DNA of 64,000 bases from the NCBI RefSeq assembly GCF_004359215.1, contig NC_090620.1:527689-591688 (forward strand), given 5' to 3'. Below, piece by piece: positions 31,557-43,451 of this stretch. Source of the stretch: Bremia lactucae (lineage: Eukaryota; Oomycota; Peronosporomycetes; Peronosporales; Peronosporaceae). The translations under genes were made by a program, and so were the position numbers. Each line of letters opens with the position of its first letter. The first letter of the stretch is position 1. A model generated the notes under the pieces. That model was not told the DNA's origin. It did no database searches and worked only from the letters and a program-made list of their open reading frames with translations.

Positions 31557-34528
31557 ATGGAAGAGACTCCAGAACTGTTAGAAGCGCAACGCGCCGCTTA
31601 TGACAAGCTCAAAAGTTTATTTATGCTTCAACACGTGGAATTTATTATCTCCCAGGGACCAGAGGTCCTGCATTCAAGGCCAACCAGGTACATCTCTGTA
31701 CTTGACTCAGAGCCGAGGGCTTGCCCTCTAGCTGTAAATGTGAAGACGTATGAGGGAAAAGAGGGAGAAAATCTCCCTTTTTGGATTAAACAGATGTAAA
31801 TGTCCATTGATTCCGCCTTGATCTTAACAGAACGGCACAAGGTGGCTATGGCCATTTCCAAACTTGGAGGTAGAGTCATGGAGTGGGCACTAATGTGCAG
31901 CACGTCCATAAATGACGCTTTTCCCTCATGGGATTCGCTGAAACAGCAAATGACAAGCATGATTGCACCGACTGATCAGGCTTTTCGCATGCGAGCCCGG
32001 CTCCTAGCGACTCGACAGGGTAAAAGAACCTTATGGGACTTTGTTCAGGAGTTGAGAACTCGCATTGCATCTATGCATCAAGACCCGATGCAAGAAGCAA
32101 TTGTAGTAACTATCTTTATGGGGGGGGGTCTCAATGAGGGCGTTTCCCCCGGACGGAATTATTCCGATCTCATCCGACTACGTTCGAAGAGGCAGTTGCC
32201 ATAGCGCTGCACGCGCCGAGTTCGACTTTAAGTCTGCTCGCGTTAGCACGCCCGTCTACCGAACAAGCTCTTCGAGCACAGGGTTCCATCTAATAGAGCG
32301 GAACCTATGGATTTGAGCCTCGTTGAGGAAAGAGAAGAGGCTATTCAAGCTGTGGAACAGCATAAGACCATCCGTAGATGTTATATGTGCGGAATCACGA
32401 AACATTTACGTCCGGCCTGCCCCCTACGAAATTCGCGTAAAGCTCGAAATAGCTCCGACTCCGACCTATACCAGAGATCTGGAACGGTGCGGGGATAACG
32501 TCGATACCCAGTAGGTGCGGGGCGCCCTACTGGGGAAGACCTAGGCTCTGTTGAACCTCTAGGAGGTGAGAATAAGCAGAACCTAGCCCCAATTAGCTCG
32601 GTGCTTACTGGCACGGGGCGAGAGTACAAGCCTGACTTGCTAGTCGCTCGAGCGACTGTAAAGGGCTTTGATAAGCCGTGGTCAATTTTAATTGACTACG
32701 GATCGTCTTGCAATTATGCTCGACGCCTTTCCCTTGAAGGAAGTCAACAATACGTTGAGGTGCTTAAAGCGCATGGGTGATACAATAACTGTTCGCTTAG
32801 CGACCGGGACTCGTGTCACTGTTCCCAAAGTTCCATTGAACTTAGGTATAAAGTTTCTGGAGTTTGACAGTATGGAACGCTGTCTCGTCCTTGATTTGGG
32901 TTCGAGATATGATCTCATTCTTGGTATAGCTTGGTTAGAACACCATGAGCAATGGATCGATTGGAGGTATAAGTCCTTAGGCGCCACAACCAATGTTCCA
33001 AACAAAGTTTTTCGACAAGCGAGCCAAGGCGGGACATGTGCGTGAGAGCAAATCGCCTTACTGCAGCCCGACCTTTTGTGTGCGTAAAGCCACAGGTGGA
33101 TGGCGCGTGGTTAATGCATACAATAAGCTGAACACGGCGACATCCCGCGGAACGATGTCTTGTTGAACTCCATGGGAAAGTCAACTATCTTTTCCGCGTT
33201 GGATTTGAAGGATGGCTACTATCAGGTAATCATGAGAGAGTCCGATGTAGCCAAAACGGCAGTAAGCACCCCAAGCGGTATGCTTTGGGAGTGGCTTGTG
33301 ATGCCCCAAGGTTTGAAAAACGCACCAGCGACATTCAACCGAGTGGTGGCTCACGTGATGCGTCAGCACCGTGCCTACGCGCCTCATTACTTTGACGATG
33401 TATTCGTGCATAGTAGGGCCGAGGACGGGCTGAGCGCAATAGAGTCGCACAAGCGTCATTTAGACGCTGTGTTGCAGACTTTAAAGGACGCCCAATTGTA
33501 CGTCAACTTGCAAAAGTGCGTCATAGGGGTCCCTGAGATACCTGTACTGGGCTGCATCGTTGGTACACATGGTGTACGAGCAGACCCAGACAAGGTAAAA
33601 TCAGTAAAGGAATGGCCAATCCCACGGCATGTGAAGGATTTGCGCCAATTCCTAGGGCTCGCTAATTACTTGCATAAGTATAGCAAGAATTATGCGGAGC
33701 AAACTAAACCATTATCTGATCTCCTTAAAAAGGACACAGAATGGGTTTGGTTAAAAGAACAAGAAGATGCGTTCACATCAGTGAAGCAATCTCTTGTAGA
33801 GGCACCGGTCTTGGCATTGCCAGACGCGGATAAGCCCTTTAGCGTCGTCTGCGATGCAAGTAATTTTGCAATCGGCAGCGCGCTCATGCAGAAGGATGAC
33901 GACGGCGTTGACCGTGTCATCTCTTATCAGTCCCGGCTATTAAAAGCCGCGGAACTGAATTACCCTGTGCATGACAAAGAGCTACTTTCAATAAAGTATG
34001 CTCTTGTCAAGTTTCGTGTGCACCTATTGGGCACCGAACCATTTGTGGTTTATACGGATCACGCATCACTGCGGACCGCAATAAACTCACCGCACCTCTC
34101 GCCTAGAATGGCAAGATGGCTCACATTCTTCTCTGAATTTAATTTCAAAGTTGAATATAAGCCGGGTAAGTCGAATGTCTTGGCTGACGCTTTATCGCGC
34201 AGACCAGACTTCGAGGTTAGACACCAGGAAAGTGTGTCTAGTGCGAAAGCACAATTTCAGCCGTCGACGTTGGCAGCCATGAAGGCATACCACGTGACGA
34301 GCTCATTGGCCTCTGAGATAAAAGAGAGCTACAGTCAGGACGACCACTGTCGCCTGCTGTTGGATCACTTCGGTGGACGAAAGGTTTCCCTTCCGTCGCA
34401 CCTGAAAGCTAAGCTCAATCGCTTTAGCTACAGCGATGGCCTGTTATGGCATCAGCTGTCACCTTGTGATCCCTTGAGAATCTATGTGCCTCATGACACA
34501 GATCTCAAGCTGATGATCCTTCACGAGC
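31557..34528 (+). pseudogene. Gypsy family B gag-pol, broken, cut by an assembly gap
   Basis: gag starts METPELLEAQ-like at 31557. One in-frame stop precedes the methionine at 31800, and capsid-like sequence runs to 32204, then shifts frame. The zinc knuckle is CYMCGITKHLRPAC (~32387-32430). The protease has IDYGSSCNY (~32690) then VRLATGTRVTVPKV. RT runs from about 33050 with FSALDLKDGYYQVIM and YFDDVFVHS. RNase H (33820-34220) has FSVVCDASNFAIGSAL, YPVHDKELLSIKYALV and LADALSRRPDF. The integrase N-terminus begins at 34470. From 33160 to 34528 the frame is open for over 450 codons, so RT-RNase H decayed little. Integrase core and 3' LTR are missing behind the N run. Confidence 0.9.
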
Positions 34529-35227
34529 NNNNNNNNNNNNNNNNNNNNNNNNNNNNNNNNNNNNNNNNNNNNNNNNNNNNNNNNNNNNNNNNNNNNNNNN
34601 NNNNNNNNNNNNNNNNNNNNNNNNNNNNNNNNNNNNNNNNNNNNNNNNNNNNNNNNNNNNNNNNNNNNNNNNNNNNNNNNNNNNNNNNNNNNNNNNNNNN
34701 NNNNNNNNNNNNNNNNNNNNNNNNNNNNNNNNNNNNNNNNNNNNNNNNNNNNNNNNNNNNNNNNNNNNNNNNNNNNNNNNNNNNNNNNNNNNNNNNNNNN
34801 NNNNNNNNNNNNNNNNNNNNNNNNNNNNNNNNNNNNNNNNNNNNNNNNNNNNNNNNNNNNNNNNNNNNNNNNNNNNNNNNNNNNNNNNNNNNNNNNNNNN
34901 NNNNNNNNNNNNNNNNNNNNNNNNNNNNNNNNNNNNNNNNNNNNNNNNNNNNNNNNNNNNNNNNNNNNNNNNNNNNNNNNNNNNNNNNNNNNNNNNNNNN
35001 NNNNNNNNNNNNNNNNNNNNNNNNNNNNNNNNNNNNNNNNNNNNNNNNNNNNNNNNNNNNNNNNNNNNNNNNNNNNNNNNNNNNNNNNNNNNNNNNNNNN
35101 NNNNNNNNNNNNNNNNNNNNNNNNNNNNNNNNNNNNNNNNNNNNNNNNNNNNNNNNNNNNNNNNNNNNNNNNNNNNNNNNNNNNNNNNNNNNNNNNNNNN
35201 NNNNNNNNNNNNNNNNNNNNNNNNNNN
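34529..35227. other. Assembly gap (699 N)
   Basis: Sized gap between Gypsy B integrase start and WEE1 exon 3. The missing material should include the integrase, a 3' LTR and about 1.1 kb of WEE1, which does not fit in 699 bp, so either the size or the join is wrong. Confidence 0.97.
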
Positions 35228-36427
35228 CGAAAATGACGCTTGCGTTTCTTAACGGCATACATCCACCCATCGATTTTCTTCATACACTTGAACACTTTAG
35301 AAAATGATCCCGAGCCTATTAACTGTCATGCGTGAAGCAAGAATGTTAAAACTCCACGTCTACCAACTGCTTGCAGGGAGAGAGACACGCACTCCCAACT
35401 CAGAAAAATTCGAGAGATACTTGGACACGGGTGAATCCTTTTCCACTCCAATCCATGCTGAAGAAAACGACTGTCGTTTGCGTCTCGAAAGCTTTTTTTT
35501 TCCTAACTCGGTCGATGGCTCCGGGGCAAACGGGTTCATGTAAATATTTTCAGACAAGAACGACGCAGCTTGGTCACTAGATTCAATATTTGGCAGCACC
35601 AAATAGATGAGCACTGAGCAGCCCAATCATGATTTCATCTTTGCGCTAGACACTCACCTGTTCGGCCTCACTCTCTTTGCATTCAATTCCAGATTGACCT
35701 TAGGAGATCCCACATCCATGGACGATTGACTGGAAAATATTGGCAGTCCTTTTCTATTGCGCCTCACATCCATGTAGGTCATGTCTTGGGTAAGGTTCTG
35801 CACCTGCTCCTCCTGAATTATGTCCACTTCAGTACTAAGTCTTGGTCTTTTCTTTAGTGGCGATGGCGTTGTCGGATTTGAAAGTGAAAGTACGGGCTGA
35901 TCTCGGGGCGTGAGGAAGTCCATATCGTCTTGGCTATATTGGTGCACAGGAGTGGCTTTTCCCGGTGTTGGGTAGCCTTGACTGGTAGGAGGTAGCCCAA
36001 AGCGAAGAGGGGTGTGCGTCGGTTCATAGTCTGGTTCGCTACGCTGACTTGAGCAGGCAGTAAAGTCGATCTTTTTAGGCCGAGGCCTGCGTCCTTTAGA
36101 GACGCGGCCCCGCGAGGTTAAAAGCATGGATTCCTCGCTACTGTCGTCATCTATGACATCATAGTCAATACACTTTTGTATAGAAATCGTTTCGGCCTCA
36201 CTATCTTCCACGGCAGGGTGGCTACGATTAGTAGTCTTGGCCGACGCCTCCAATGACCGTCGAGCCTTGCGGGGTCTTACGCCTAAATGCTTGTTGCCCA
36301 AGGAAGATTGAGAGAAGAAATCATGTATTGAGCGCTGCTTTTTGGTGCCACCAGAACTACCACCACTAGACGCTTGAGACAAGCCGCCGCCCGTCCGCGT
36401 CTTATATCGCACAGCGTTCAGCAGCAT
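35228..36427 (-). pseudogene. WEE1: WEE1-type kinase, 5' part only (second copy)
   Basis: Exon 1 (36427-35658), exon 2 and most of exon 3 match the left copy, including the PIP-box-like QRSIHDFF, introns and promoter. The frame runs into the N gap just after YAVKKRKRHF, so no catalytic loop, activation segment or C-lobe is seen. Either the gene is truncated by Gypsy B, or its remainder is missing from the assembly. Confidence 0.75.
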
Positions 36428-36824
36428 GGTGCCCAGCTATCCTTACCCAAAAGTGCTGTGCAAAACATTTTCCCGCCTTTTCTAATGCGTTTTGATAGGA
36501 TTCATATCAAAAAATGGGGCGTCACCCGATACTTTAATTGGCATTCCCTAAAATTTTGATTTGGCAAAGATTAAAACGTAATGAATGTCATAATATTGGT
36601 AATGCTTGACGCTTCAAGCAATACATAAAAACATTCTGACATTTAATTTTAATGACGTTTTTCGGTCCTGAATCAATTATACTTTACGTGTATGAACCAA
36701 TGTGCAGAATTGAGATAGCTTCATACCTGCAAATCGCTGTGTCGCGGCACCGTATGTGAGAGTGATGAGGAACGCGCAGAAAAGTACAATAAGCTCAAAT
36801 TAAAGGCAATGCCTAACAAAGACA

Positions 36825-37505
36825 TCACTCGCCGAGAATCGCTCGGAGCTCAGCCTCTGGTATTAATGGACACTTGCAAGTCCCCCAAACGCCAAGGCAT
36901 GTGTAGCAAAATTGGTGTCCGTTTGGGCATGCCATATGCACACATCCGAAATCACGCTGCACGCCAATACCACAGCCAGGACATTGCTTTGCCCCCACGG
37001 CTATCACAGTTGCTGCGTACTCGGCATCAGACTTAAGATCTGATACCTTCCAGTCTTTCTCCACGACGAGTTGCTGATACTTGGCGAAATCACTATGTCT
37101 ACGAAATGCTTCTCGCACATAATCGTCGGGTAATTCCTTCTTGCAACAACGAAGAGGCACAAGCGCACGGTCACGTAGTGCGAGTTTGCTCATGCATAGA
37201 AGACACGATTGGCAATACCTGTGACCACAGGGTGCAACTCTAAGCTCATCTTTGCTCTTTTTCGTGGTACAGCTGATACAGTAAGCGCCATCTTTGCGAT
37301 TCAAAGCCATGTAAAGTGCAGCTTTCGTAGCAGCGTACAGCCAGCTCAACTTGGTCAACTTCTTTGATGCAATCCCAGCGCGTCGCCAGTACCGAAGTTT
37401 TAGAGCCTCTTAGCACGATTGGAAAGGCAATAGACGCAGATACAGAGAACACGTGGATAGCTCCAACACAAATTGCGCTTTTAAACGCCTCGTCGCCGAT
37501 GGCAT
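36825..37505 (-). CDS. RBR-type E3 ubiquitin ligase (second copy, longer view)
   Basis: Same C-terminus as the gene at 1-472, with RING1 (CISC..APCGHRYCQSC) and RING2 (CPGCG..HMACPNGHQFCYTC). Upstream, a possible first exon runs 37505-37453 (MPSATRRLKAQFVLELS), with a GT-AG intron to 37409. The exon 2 frame that follows (LATRWDCIKEVDQVELAVRCYES) is one base out of register with the RING frame, near 37315-37330. So there is a frameshift, an assembly error or a mis-modelled intron. A short spacer of about 170 bp separates it from the divergently transcribed gene at 37676. The ring part is secure; the N-terminus is not. Confidence 0.6.
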
Positions 37506-37675
37506 TGCTGCTTTCAGCAGTCTAGTCTGTTCCTGTCTTCCAGTTCTCGCCAGTTTATCGTGCCTTGTCCCAAACTTCCGCGTAAACTGTATTGTGTTAG
37601 TATGTTTCGAAGCTCGAATTATATCATTTCTTGCAAATCATCCTTTATGTATTTATAAAGGTTTTCTGAGCAGCA

Positions 37676-38343
37676 ATGATTGATTCATCTACAATGAGCG
37701 ACTCGCAGAATTGGTCGTCGTTCGAGAATCCCGAGACACCCAAGCATCCGACTGAAGTAGTAGATAGTTCTGATAATAAACGGCTTGGTGCTGATAAGCG
37801 CGGCAGTCCGCTGCGCGCACTGACGGATCCTGTTGCCCTTCGTCATGTGCGCAATCGTCTCATTTTTGGTGGTTTAGTAGGCTTCGTCACTGGCGCCACA
37901 TTCGGTGGCAGTACGTGCAGCAATCGACGCAGACTTTTTTGTGTATCCCTTAAATTTTAGCTTGTGTCGTGCTGGTGGTGTGCAGTTGATGGAGCCAAGC
38001 TGTACATGAAACAACACTCAAAACTAGCGCCTGCGGCTTTGAGTTATGTCGCACGTGGGGCTGCCAGGACGGGAGGAGCCTTTTCGGGGTAAGGATAAGT
38101 CATTCATATTTCATTTATTTCATTACTAAAAAAACGTAAATTAGCTTTTTCTTTCTGTATTGCGGATTCAAGACCGCTCTTGCGACTCAGCGTGACGACG
38201 ATCTGATCGGTGCAGGTATTTCGACGGTGGCCGCGGCTTTGCCATTTATTCGCTCCACGGTCATGAAGCAGAATCTTCCGTATGCACTAATGTTGGTAGT
38301 GCTCGATCATTTTCACGAAGAACTGAGCGAGTTTCGAAAATAA
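37676..38343 (+). CDS. Small multi-pass membrane protein, Tim17-like
   Basis: Three exons (37676-37910, 37986-38088, 38145-38343) with matching phases give 178 aa. The first ~60 residues are polar. Then come glycine-rich hydrophobic segments: LIFGGLVGFVTGATFGGIDG, YVARGAARTGGAFSGFFFLY, and LIGAGISTVAAALPFI. The spacing and GxxxG-rich helices resemble the Tim17/Tim22/NDUFA11 superfamily, which would place it in the mitochondrial inner membrane. I have no alignment, so this is a tentative call. It is divergent from the RBR gene and lies just outside the inverted duplication. Confidence 0.6.
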
Positions 38344-39268
38344 AGCTCCAAGCGTCGTTATGCAAATCATTCGACAAAGATTGACTCGAAATTGTCATGT
38401 CGACGAAGGTTGTTAAAAATCCATCAAATGAGTGGCTGGCATAATATCACTGTGTTGTTATGGGGGATAACCGAAAATAAGCTTTAGGGTGTGCATAGAG
38501 TTCTAGGAGAATTTAAGGATTTACTCTGGCGTTAGATTCGAATAATTTATGATTGTAATTCAAGTAAATCTTTATGTCATACGGTACATTTCTTTCGTTC
38601 TTGTGCTTTGTCACAGCTATATTGTACGGGTCCTGCAATACCGCAAACAAACATTGCAAATGTAGCTTTGCAGAGAAAGCAAAAGAGTTGGCCAGACGCG
38701 ATCGCTTTGATAAACAAAGTTCCTTCGTCTCCTTTATCACTATTATTATATCTAACATGTTTAACGGCGGCTTCATCGGGCCCAAGCTACACATATGCAA
38801 ATGGATACGACGGCTACAACGGATGCCTTTGTTTTCTGAAGGAATTTCAAATTCTAAGGAAATTAGACATATCGCCTCAAAGGTGATTTCTTGGGCTGAT
38901 TTTTAACTAACCTTCAACTTCGACACGACAGTGTTAGACAGCGCAAAAATCTGCTCCATTTCGACACGACTATCGTCAAGCAAGTGAACGATGCGAGCTA
39001 CCCAATCATCGTGTCAATGGCTGGCAATAATTGACTGAATGAGCTGTCTATTGATGCTGTAGGTAATACCTACACCTCCGGGCGTGACTGTAAAGCGACC
39101 AGAACGCCGTGTCGCCTCCAGCCGATATTCCGGAATGAATGTACGGTGTCGCAGCCAAGATGAACAGCAACAGATAGTTCAAGTTCAAGTCTTTCTTTTC
39201 ATTCGCGCTGCCATTGCCAACGCATGCCGGCTTTGCCGATGCATTTAAATCTTAGGATTTAGTACCCT
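38344..39268. other. Intergenic region, possible decayed small frame
   Basis: Holds no firm gene. A 110-aa plus-strand frame at 38574-38906 begins with a hydrophobic stretch (FLSFLCFVTAILYGS) like a signal peptide. The rest lacks recognisable features, and the overlapping frame at 38608-38886 is equally plausible, so I do not call a gene. Confidence 0.3.
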
Positions 39269-39478
39269 TGTAACGGTTTATCGCTACATGAAATTAACAT
39301 TTAAAGGTTGTTAATTAATAAATTATCTAGAATGAGATAATTTTTGAAGAATATTACTTTACATGATAATATTCTAAAAGCTTATCCATTGGTAAATATA
39401 GATCATTATCTACTTTCTCCGGCTCGACGCGTGTAGCGGAGCTACCTCGCTCCTAAAGTCAATTAGTTCTATTGAACT
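39269..39478 (+). mobile_element. Fragments of LTR-A and LTR-B, joined
   Basis: 39269-39431 is the first part of LTR-A in true orientation (TGTAACGGTTTATCGCTAC). 39432-39478 is the end of LTR-B in reverse (TGTAGCGGAGCTACCTCGC). Both are truncated. Confidence 0.6.
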
Positions 39479-39780
39479 TGGGATTAGGTGGATCTATAGC
39501 CTCAGTGCGGCTTCGATCCATGGTTGTACGGTCGACCGAAGCACTGAAATATCGGCTAGGTCTAGACATCAGCGGCACCACATTCTGAAAACGGATTTGG
39601 GGCCCGCCGACGTTCATCCGGAGGAGAAGGCGTGAGAGAAAGACGCTCTTTCTCCTCCTCCTCTGATGGAGAGTGACTATTAAAGTCCACCATCCCCTCA
39701 TCGTCGAGGACGGTGTCAAGAGTCTGTGACTCACGCTTGATTGCCATGAGACAAAGGAAAAAAAAAGACAACCGAACGGT
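39479..39780 (-). other. Repeat-derived segment with acidic frame
   Basis: Minus-strand frame 39771-39562 (IKRESQTLDTVLDDEGMVDF followed by a Glu/Ser-rich stretch). It is homologous to the segments at 41830-41910 and 55400-55490, which lie beside pogo-like sequence. It may be the 5' region of that pogo family. Function unknown. Confidence 0.4.
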
Positions 39781-39957
39781 TAGCTATTAAGGTTCCAACC
39801 TCAAGAGCACTGATCTGTAAGAAATAGAAGCCTTTCTAAGGTATATCCTCTTGGGCACTAGTTGCCACTTGGTTCTACGAACCCCTGAAATCCTTGAACT
39901 AGAATTCTTTAAGTTTTTATAGCTTGTACGACTCCCTGAGTTGTTAAACCCATTCGT
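39781..39957 (+). mobile_element. Internal fragment of LTR-B
   Basis: Matches 31264-31435, for example GATAGAAGCCTTTCTAAGG and CTTGTACGACTCCCTGAG. Both ends are missing; it abuts the pol fragment on the right. Confidence 0.6.
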
Positions 39958-41562
39958 TTAGTATCGTTGTGGAACGCGGGGGTGGGTAAGACCGTTTATA
40001 TAGAACGGAGTATAGCCTGTAGATGCATGTACAGCGTTATTTAACGCAAACTCCACCACTGGGAGCATTGAGCTCCAGCGCCTTGGTGTATGAGCACACA
40101 CGCTACGTAAAACGTCTTCAATGACGCGATTGACACGTTCAGTTTGGCCATCGGTCTGCGGATGGCCCGCAGTGGGCATATCCAATCTGGTGCCAAGCAC
40201 TCGGAAAATTGATTCCAGAATCTATTGGGGTCCCGATCAGAGCCAATTGCCACTGGTAAACCATGTTGTCGAATCACGCGATCAATAAACAGCCTAGCTG
40301 TACCTTCACCATCAATGAAATCTGGTACGGCCGCTAAGTGGGCCATTTTGCTTAATCGGTCAACAAAGACCACTATGCCGAAGTTACCGGCTGAATCTTT
40401 CGGTAGACCGAAAACAAAATCCATACTAATGGACTCCCAGCAACCTATGGGGACGGGAAGGCTCGAAAGTGGCGCAGCAGCATGCGCCGAGGGTTTAACC
40501 CGTTGGCAAGTTTCGCATGTGCGAATATATGTGCTGACCCATTTATAAAGTTTGGGCCACCAATAACTCTGGCTTACAGAGCCGTAGGTCTTTTCTCTAC
40601 CGAGATGACCACCAAGAACAGTATCGTGTGTCTCATAGAGGATTCGATACTTTAAATCCTCATCATGAGGAACAACGACACGCGGAGGGTCCGCGACGTC
40701 TGTGCAATAAAGCAACAGGTCGTTATCGATAGAAAATCGATGTAACCTTGCACGCAAACGTGCCCGCAATTTCATACCTGAATCGAGTTCCTTAAAGCTT
40801 GTAGCAGATCTACAGACTGTTCATCCTTGACGTAAGCCGAACGGATTAATTTAGTAATAGGCGACAGGATAGTCGTTAAATGAGAAAGCTCATAATCCGG
40901 CCTGCGTGATAACGCATCGGCCAAAGCATTTTGCTTGCCGGGCTTATACTTCACTTCGAAGTTGTATTCCGCGAAAAAGGATAGCCATCGGGCCATTCTC
41001 TGTGAGAGCTGGGGCGACTTAGTCGCCGTGCATAATGACGCGTGATCTGTATATATCACAAACGGCTTAGAGCCGAGCAGATGAACTCTGAATTTGACGA
41101 AAGGATACTTCATAGCAAGTAACTCTTTTTCATGAATTGGGTAGTTCTTTTCCGCAGCTTAAGCTGTCAAGACTCGATCGCAATAACACATTCATGCCCA
41201 TCAACATCTGTTTGTAACAGAGCACTGCCAATGGAAAAATCCGATGCGTCACAGACGACACTGAAAGGCCAATTTGGGTTTGGCAGTGCCAGAATCGGGC
41301 ATGGATACGACTATCCTAAACTGCTCGAAAAGCATATTGTTCAATGCTAGTCCAGCACCATTCTGTATCCTTTTTAAGGATATTAGATAATGGCCTAGCC
41401 ATATCAGCGTAATTTTTGCTATATTTGTGTAAATAATTGGCGAGACCCAACAACTTATGCAAATCCTTTTGGTTATAGGAGCCGGCCAATCTACTATGGC
41501 TTTTACCTTAGCGGAATTTTGGATTCGCTTTATGGCCTCGCTTTTCAATGACGCATCCTTAT
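39958..41562 (-). pseudogene. Gypsy pol fragment: RT end, RNase H, integrase
   Basis: Minus strand from 41562: connection KVKAIVDWPAPI (end of RT). RNase H follows (41350-40870) with YTDHASLCTATKSPQL and ALADALSRRPDY. Integrase (40775-39958) has the zinc site HDTVLGGH..CETC, SMDFVFGLPKD, GSDRDPNRFWNQF and TERVNRVIEDVLR, so HHCC and DDE are all visible. A frameshift near 40190 separates the catalytic Glu from the two Asp residues. Its family is not certain; the RNase H resembles family B. Confidence 0.8.
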
Positions 41563-42010
41563 CAGACCTATCAGCTTTCGTTGTGAAAGCTAGGGTGATG
41601 CGTGTCTGTATAGCAGGTGCCAGCTCTTAATTCAGATGGAAAGACAAATAAAAATCAATTTACCCAGTCCTTTTTGTGCCCCTCAACCTTTGCATGAGCG
41701 ATCCTCCTTTCAGATGTCATGCTGTAAAAACCTCCTGTGAAAATTGGGTCAGCAAAGGTAATATATCTAAAACAAAGGCAAAACCAACATACAAGTCTCA
41801 TCCATGTTGTACACATCACGGCTGATGGAGAGTGACTTACAAAGTCAAGCATCCCCTCATCGTCGAGGAAGGTGCTAAGAGTCTGTGACTCACGCTTAAT
41901 TGTCATGAGACAAAGGAAAGAAAAACACAACCGAACAGTTAGCTGTTTGAGTTCCAACCTCAAAGAGATAATAAAGCGAATGTTGTCACTCGGTGTCAAC
42001 AGTCTGATGA
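41563..42010 (-). pseudogene. pogo/Tigger-like transposase fragment (left copy)
   Basis: Reverse complement of 55300-55757. Minus-strand frames show a NMDETCMFGF-type DDE first-Asp motif, VEGHKKDWVN, and a shifted RITLAFTTKAD, as in Tigger transposases (RIT..cAnA.G). Frameshifts and stops; dead. Confidence 0.6.
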
Positions 42011-42017
42011 GGGAGGA

Positions 42018-42479
42018 TGTAATGGGGCACACATCGGATGGAGAACCGTTGTTGTGGTACATTTACTTTATGGGTAAAATACCCTTTTATCTAATATTAA
42101 AATAGTTAGTTACTTAAATTCCATTTATTATGGGTAACAAATACGGTCGTTGCCAGATATAAATCTAGCGGCCGAAATCTATTTTAAATTAGCTAGGGAA
42201 GATTTTTGATCTAAATAATTAAAGAAACTGCAGTTTCTTATTTGATCTTAAAGCGTTAAGTGCCTTCCTAAGGCTTGCGCATTGATCTGTAAGAGATAGA
42301 AGCCTTTCTAAGGTATATCCTCTTGGGCACTAGTTGCCTTGACCTAGGAACTAGGATTCCTTAAGATTTAATAGCTTGTACGACTCCCTGAGTTGTGAAC
42401 CCATTCGTCCAATAGAACTAGTGACTCTCTGAGTCTGAAAGTCTTTCTCTGACTTTAGGAGCGAGGTAGCTCCGCTACA
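42018..42479 (+). mobile_element. LTR-B, solo
   Basis: 462 bp, TGTAATGGGGCACAC to GTAGCTCCGCTACA. No clear 5-bp target duplication (GAGGA and GTTCT). Same position as 54832-55291 in the opposite arm, so it predates the duplication. Confidence 0.8.
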
Positions 42480-42519
42480 GTTCTCTTGTCAATATCGTTA
42501 GAAATGACCTCAATCTACA

Positions 42520-43451
42520 CTCTGCATTAAAAAAAGCGTTTTTGTTACTGACCGTGAGCTTGCTCTAATGAATGCATGAATGCATTGCGAGCTACACTTC
42601 CCATTGAGCAAAAATCTACTTTTTAGGTGCACATTACAAAAAAAACTCACCGCTTATTTGCTTGGTTGTGGTAAGAAGCCAATCTCAAACTATGAATATT
42701 TTTTTTGCAGCAATGACACTTCTTCGATAAAACTATTCAAGTGTCATAGTATGCTACCTAGAGGATTCCTGAATAGTCCATAAAGAAAAGGTTCGTTTCT
42801 TTAAACATAATTTTATGCATGCATATTGAATTCTGGTGTTTTGCCTATCTTTCCTGATAACTTTTAATCTGTTTCTAGTTTGTTGAAGTTTAAGCTAATT
42901 GAGTTCCGCACTTTGGCCAATCCTATCGAAGGGATGCACAGTATGTTAAAATATCTTGGAACGAGCAATGTCGACTTAGCGACATTCCAAATTAAGAGAG
43001 AAATTGCCTGCGCAGCAGAAATCAGCAAAATAAGAACAGTAAATGAACACAATTGGCCTGCGAAGATACCACAGCATTCAACAACGCAATATGGCGTGAA
43101 GTTTGGAGGTAGAGTTCAGCATCTTCCTGAAAAGGTGCTCTGTCAAAATATCGATCAGCTATCAATAGCAACAAAAGTAGCAGCAATAACATCAATAGAA
43201 ACAGAGCGGCAATATCATCCATAACCCCAGCAATAGTAGCAACAGAAACTGCCGGAGTATCACCCGAAAAACGTTGGGAATCATATGTCAGCACCGCTTA
43301 TCGAACTCAACCAGAATAATACACCACTAACAAAGGATTATTTTGACCGACTGTGTTGGCTTCAGCAAAATCGTATGGCACCAATACCGCAGCAACCTTT
43401 ACAAGATCTCAACCTGCAGCGCCAGCAACTCTTTCACGAAATTACCGTGGA
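42520..43451 (+). pseudogene. MULE (Mutator-like) transposase remnant, left arm, first part
   Basis: FVTDRELALMNA at 42543-42578 is the conserved MULE transposase block that precedes the C(2)H region. After an internal gap, 42880-43080 has LANPIEGMHSMLKYLGTS, the typical R/P-x-EG-x-H-x-LK motif of oomycete MULEs. The frame continues through a Gln/Asn-rich tail to HEITVD, where LTR-D interrupts it. Stops and frameshifts in the middle; inactive. Confidence 0.7.

Larger units (their letters stand above)
30489..37296. repeat. Right arm of the ~6.8 kb inverted duplication
   Basis: Reverse-complement partner of 1-6807. The two arms are not letter-for-letter identical in the retroelement part, so they are two real sequences (haplotypes or paralogues), not one read set printed twice. 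The WEE1 kinase-domain part is replaced by Gypsy B pol plus 699 N. Confidence 0.9.

Noticed and set aside
38574..38906. Small secreted effector-like protein
   Set aside because: It has a hydrophobic start but no RXLR, LFLAK or Cys pattern. An overlapping frame is equally long, and there is no splice or codon support.
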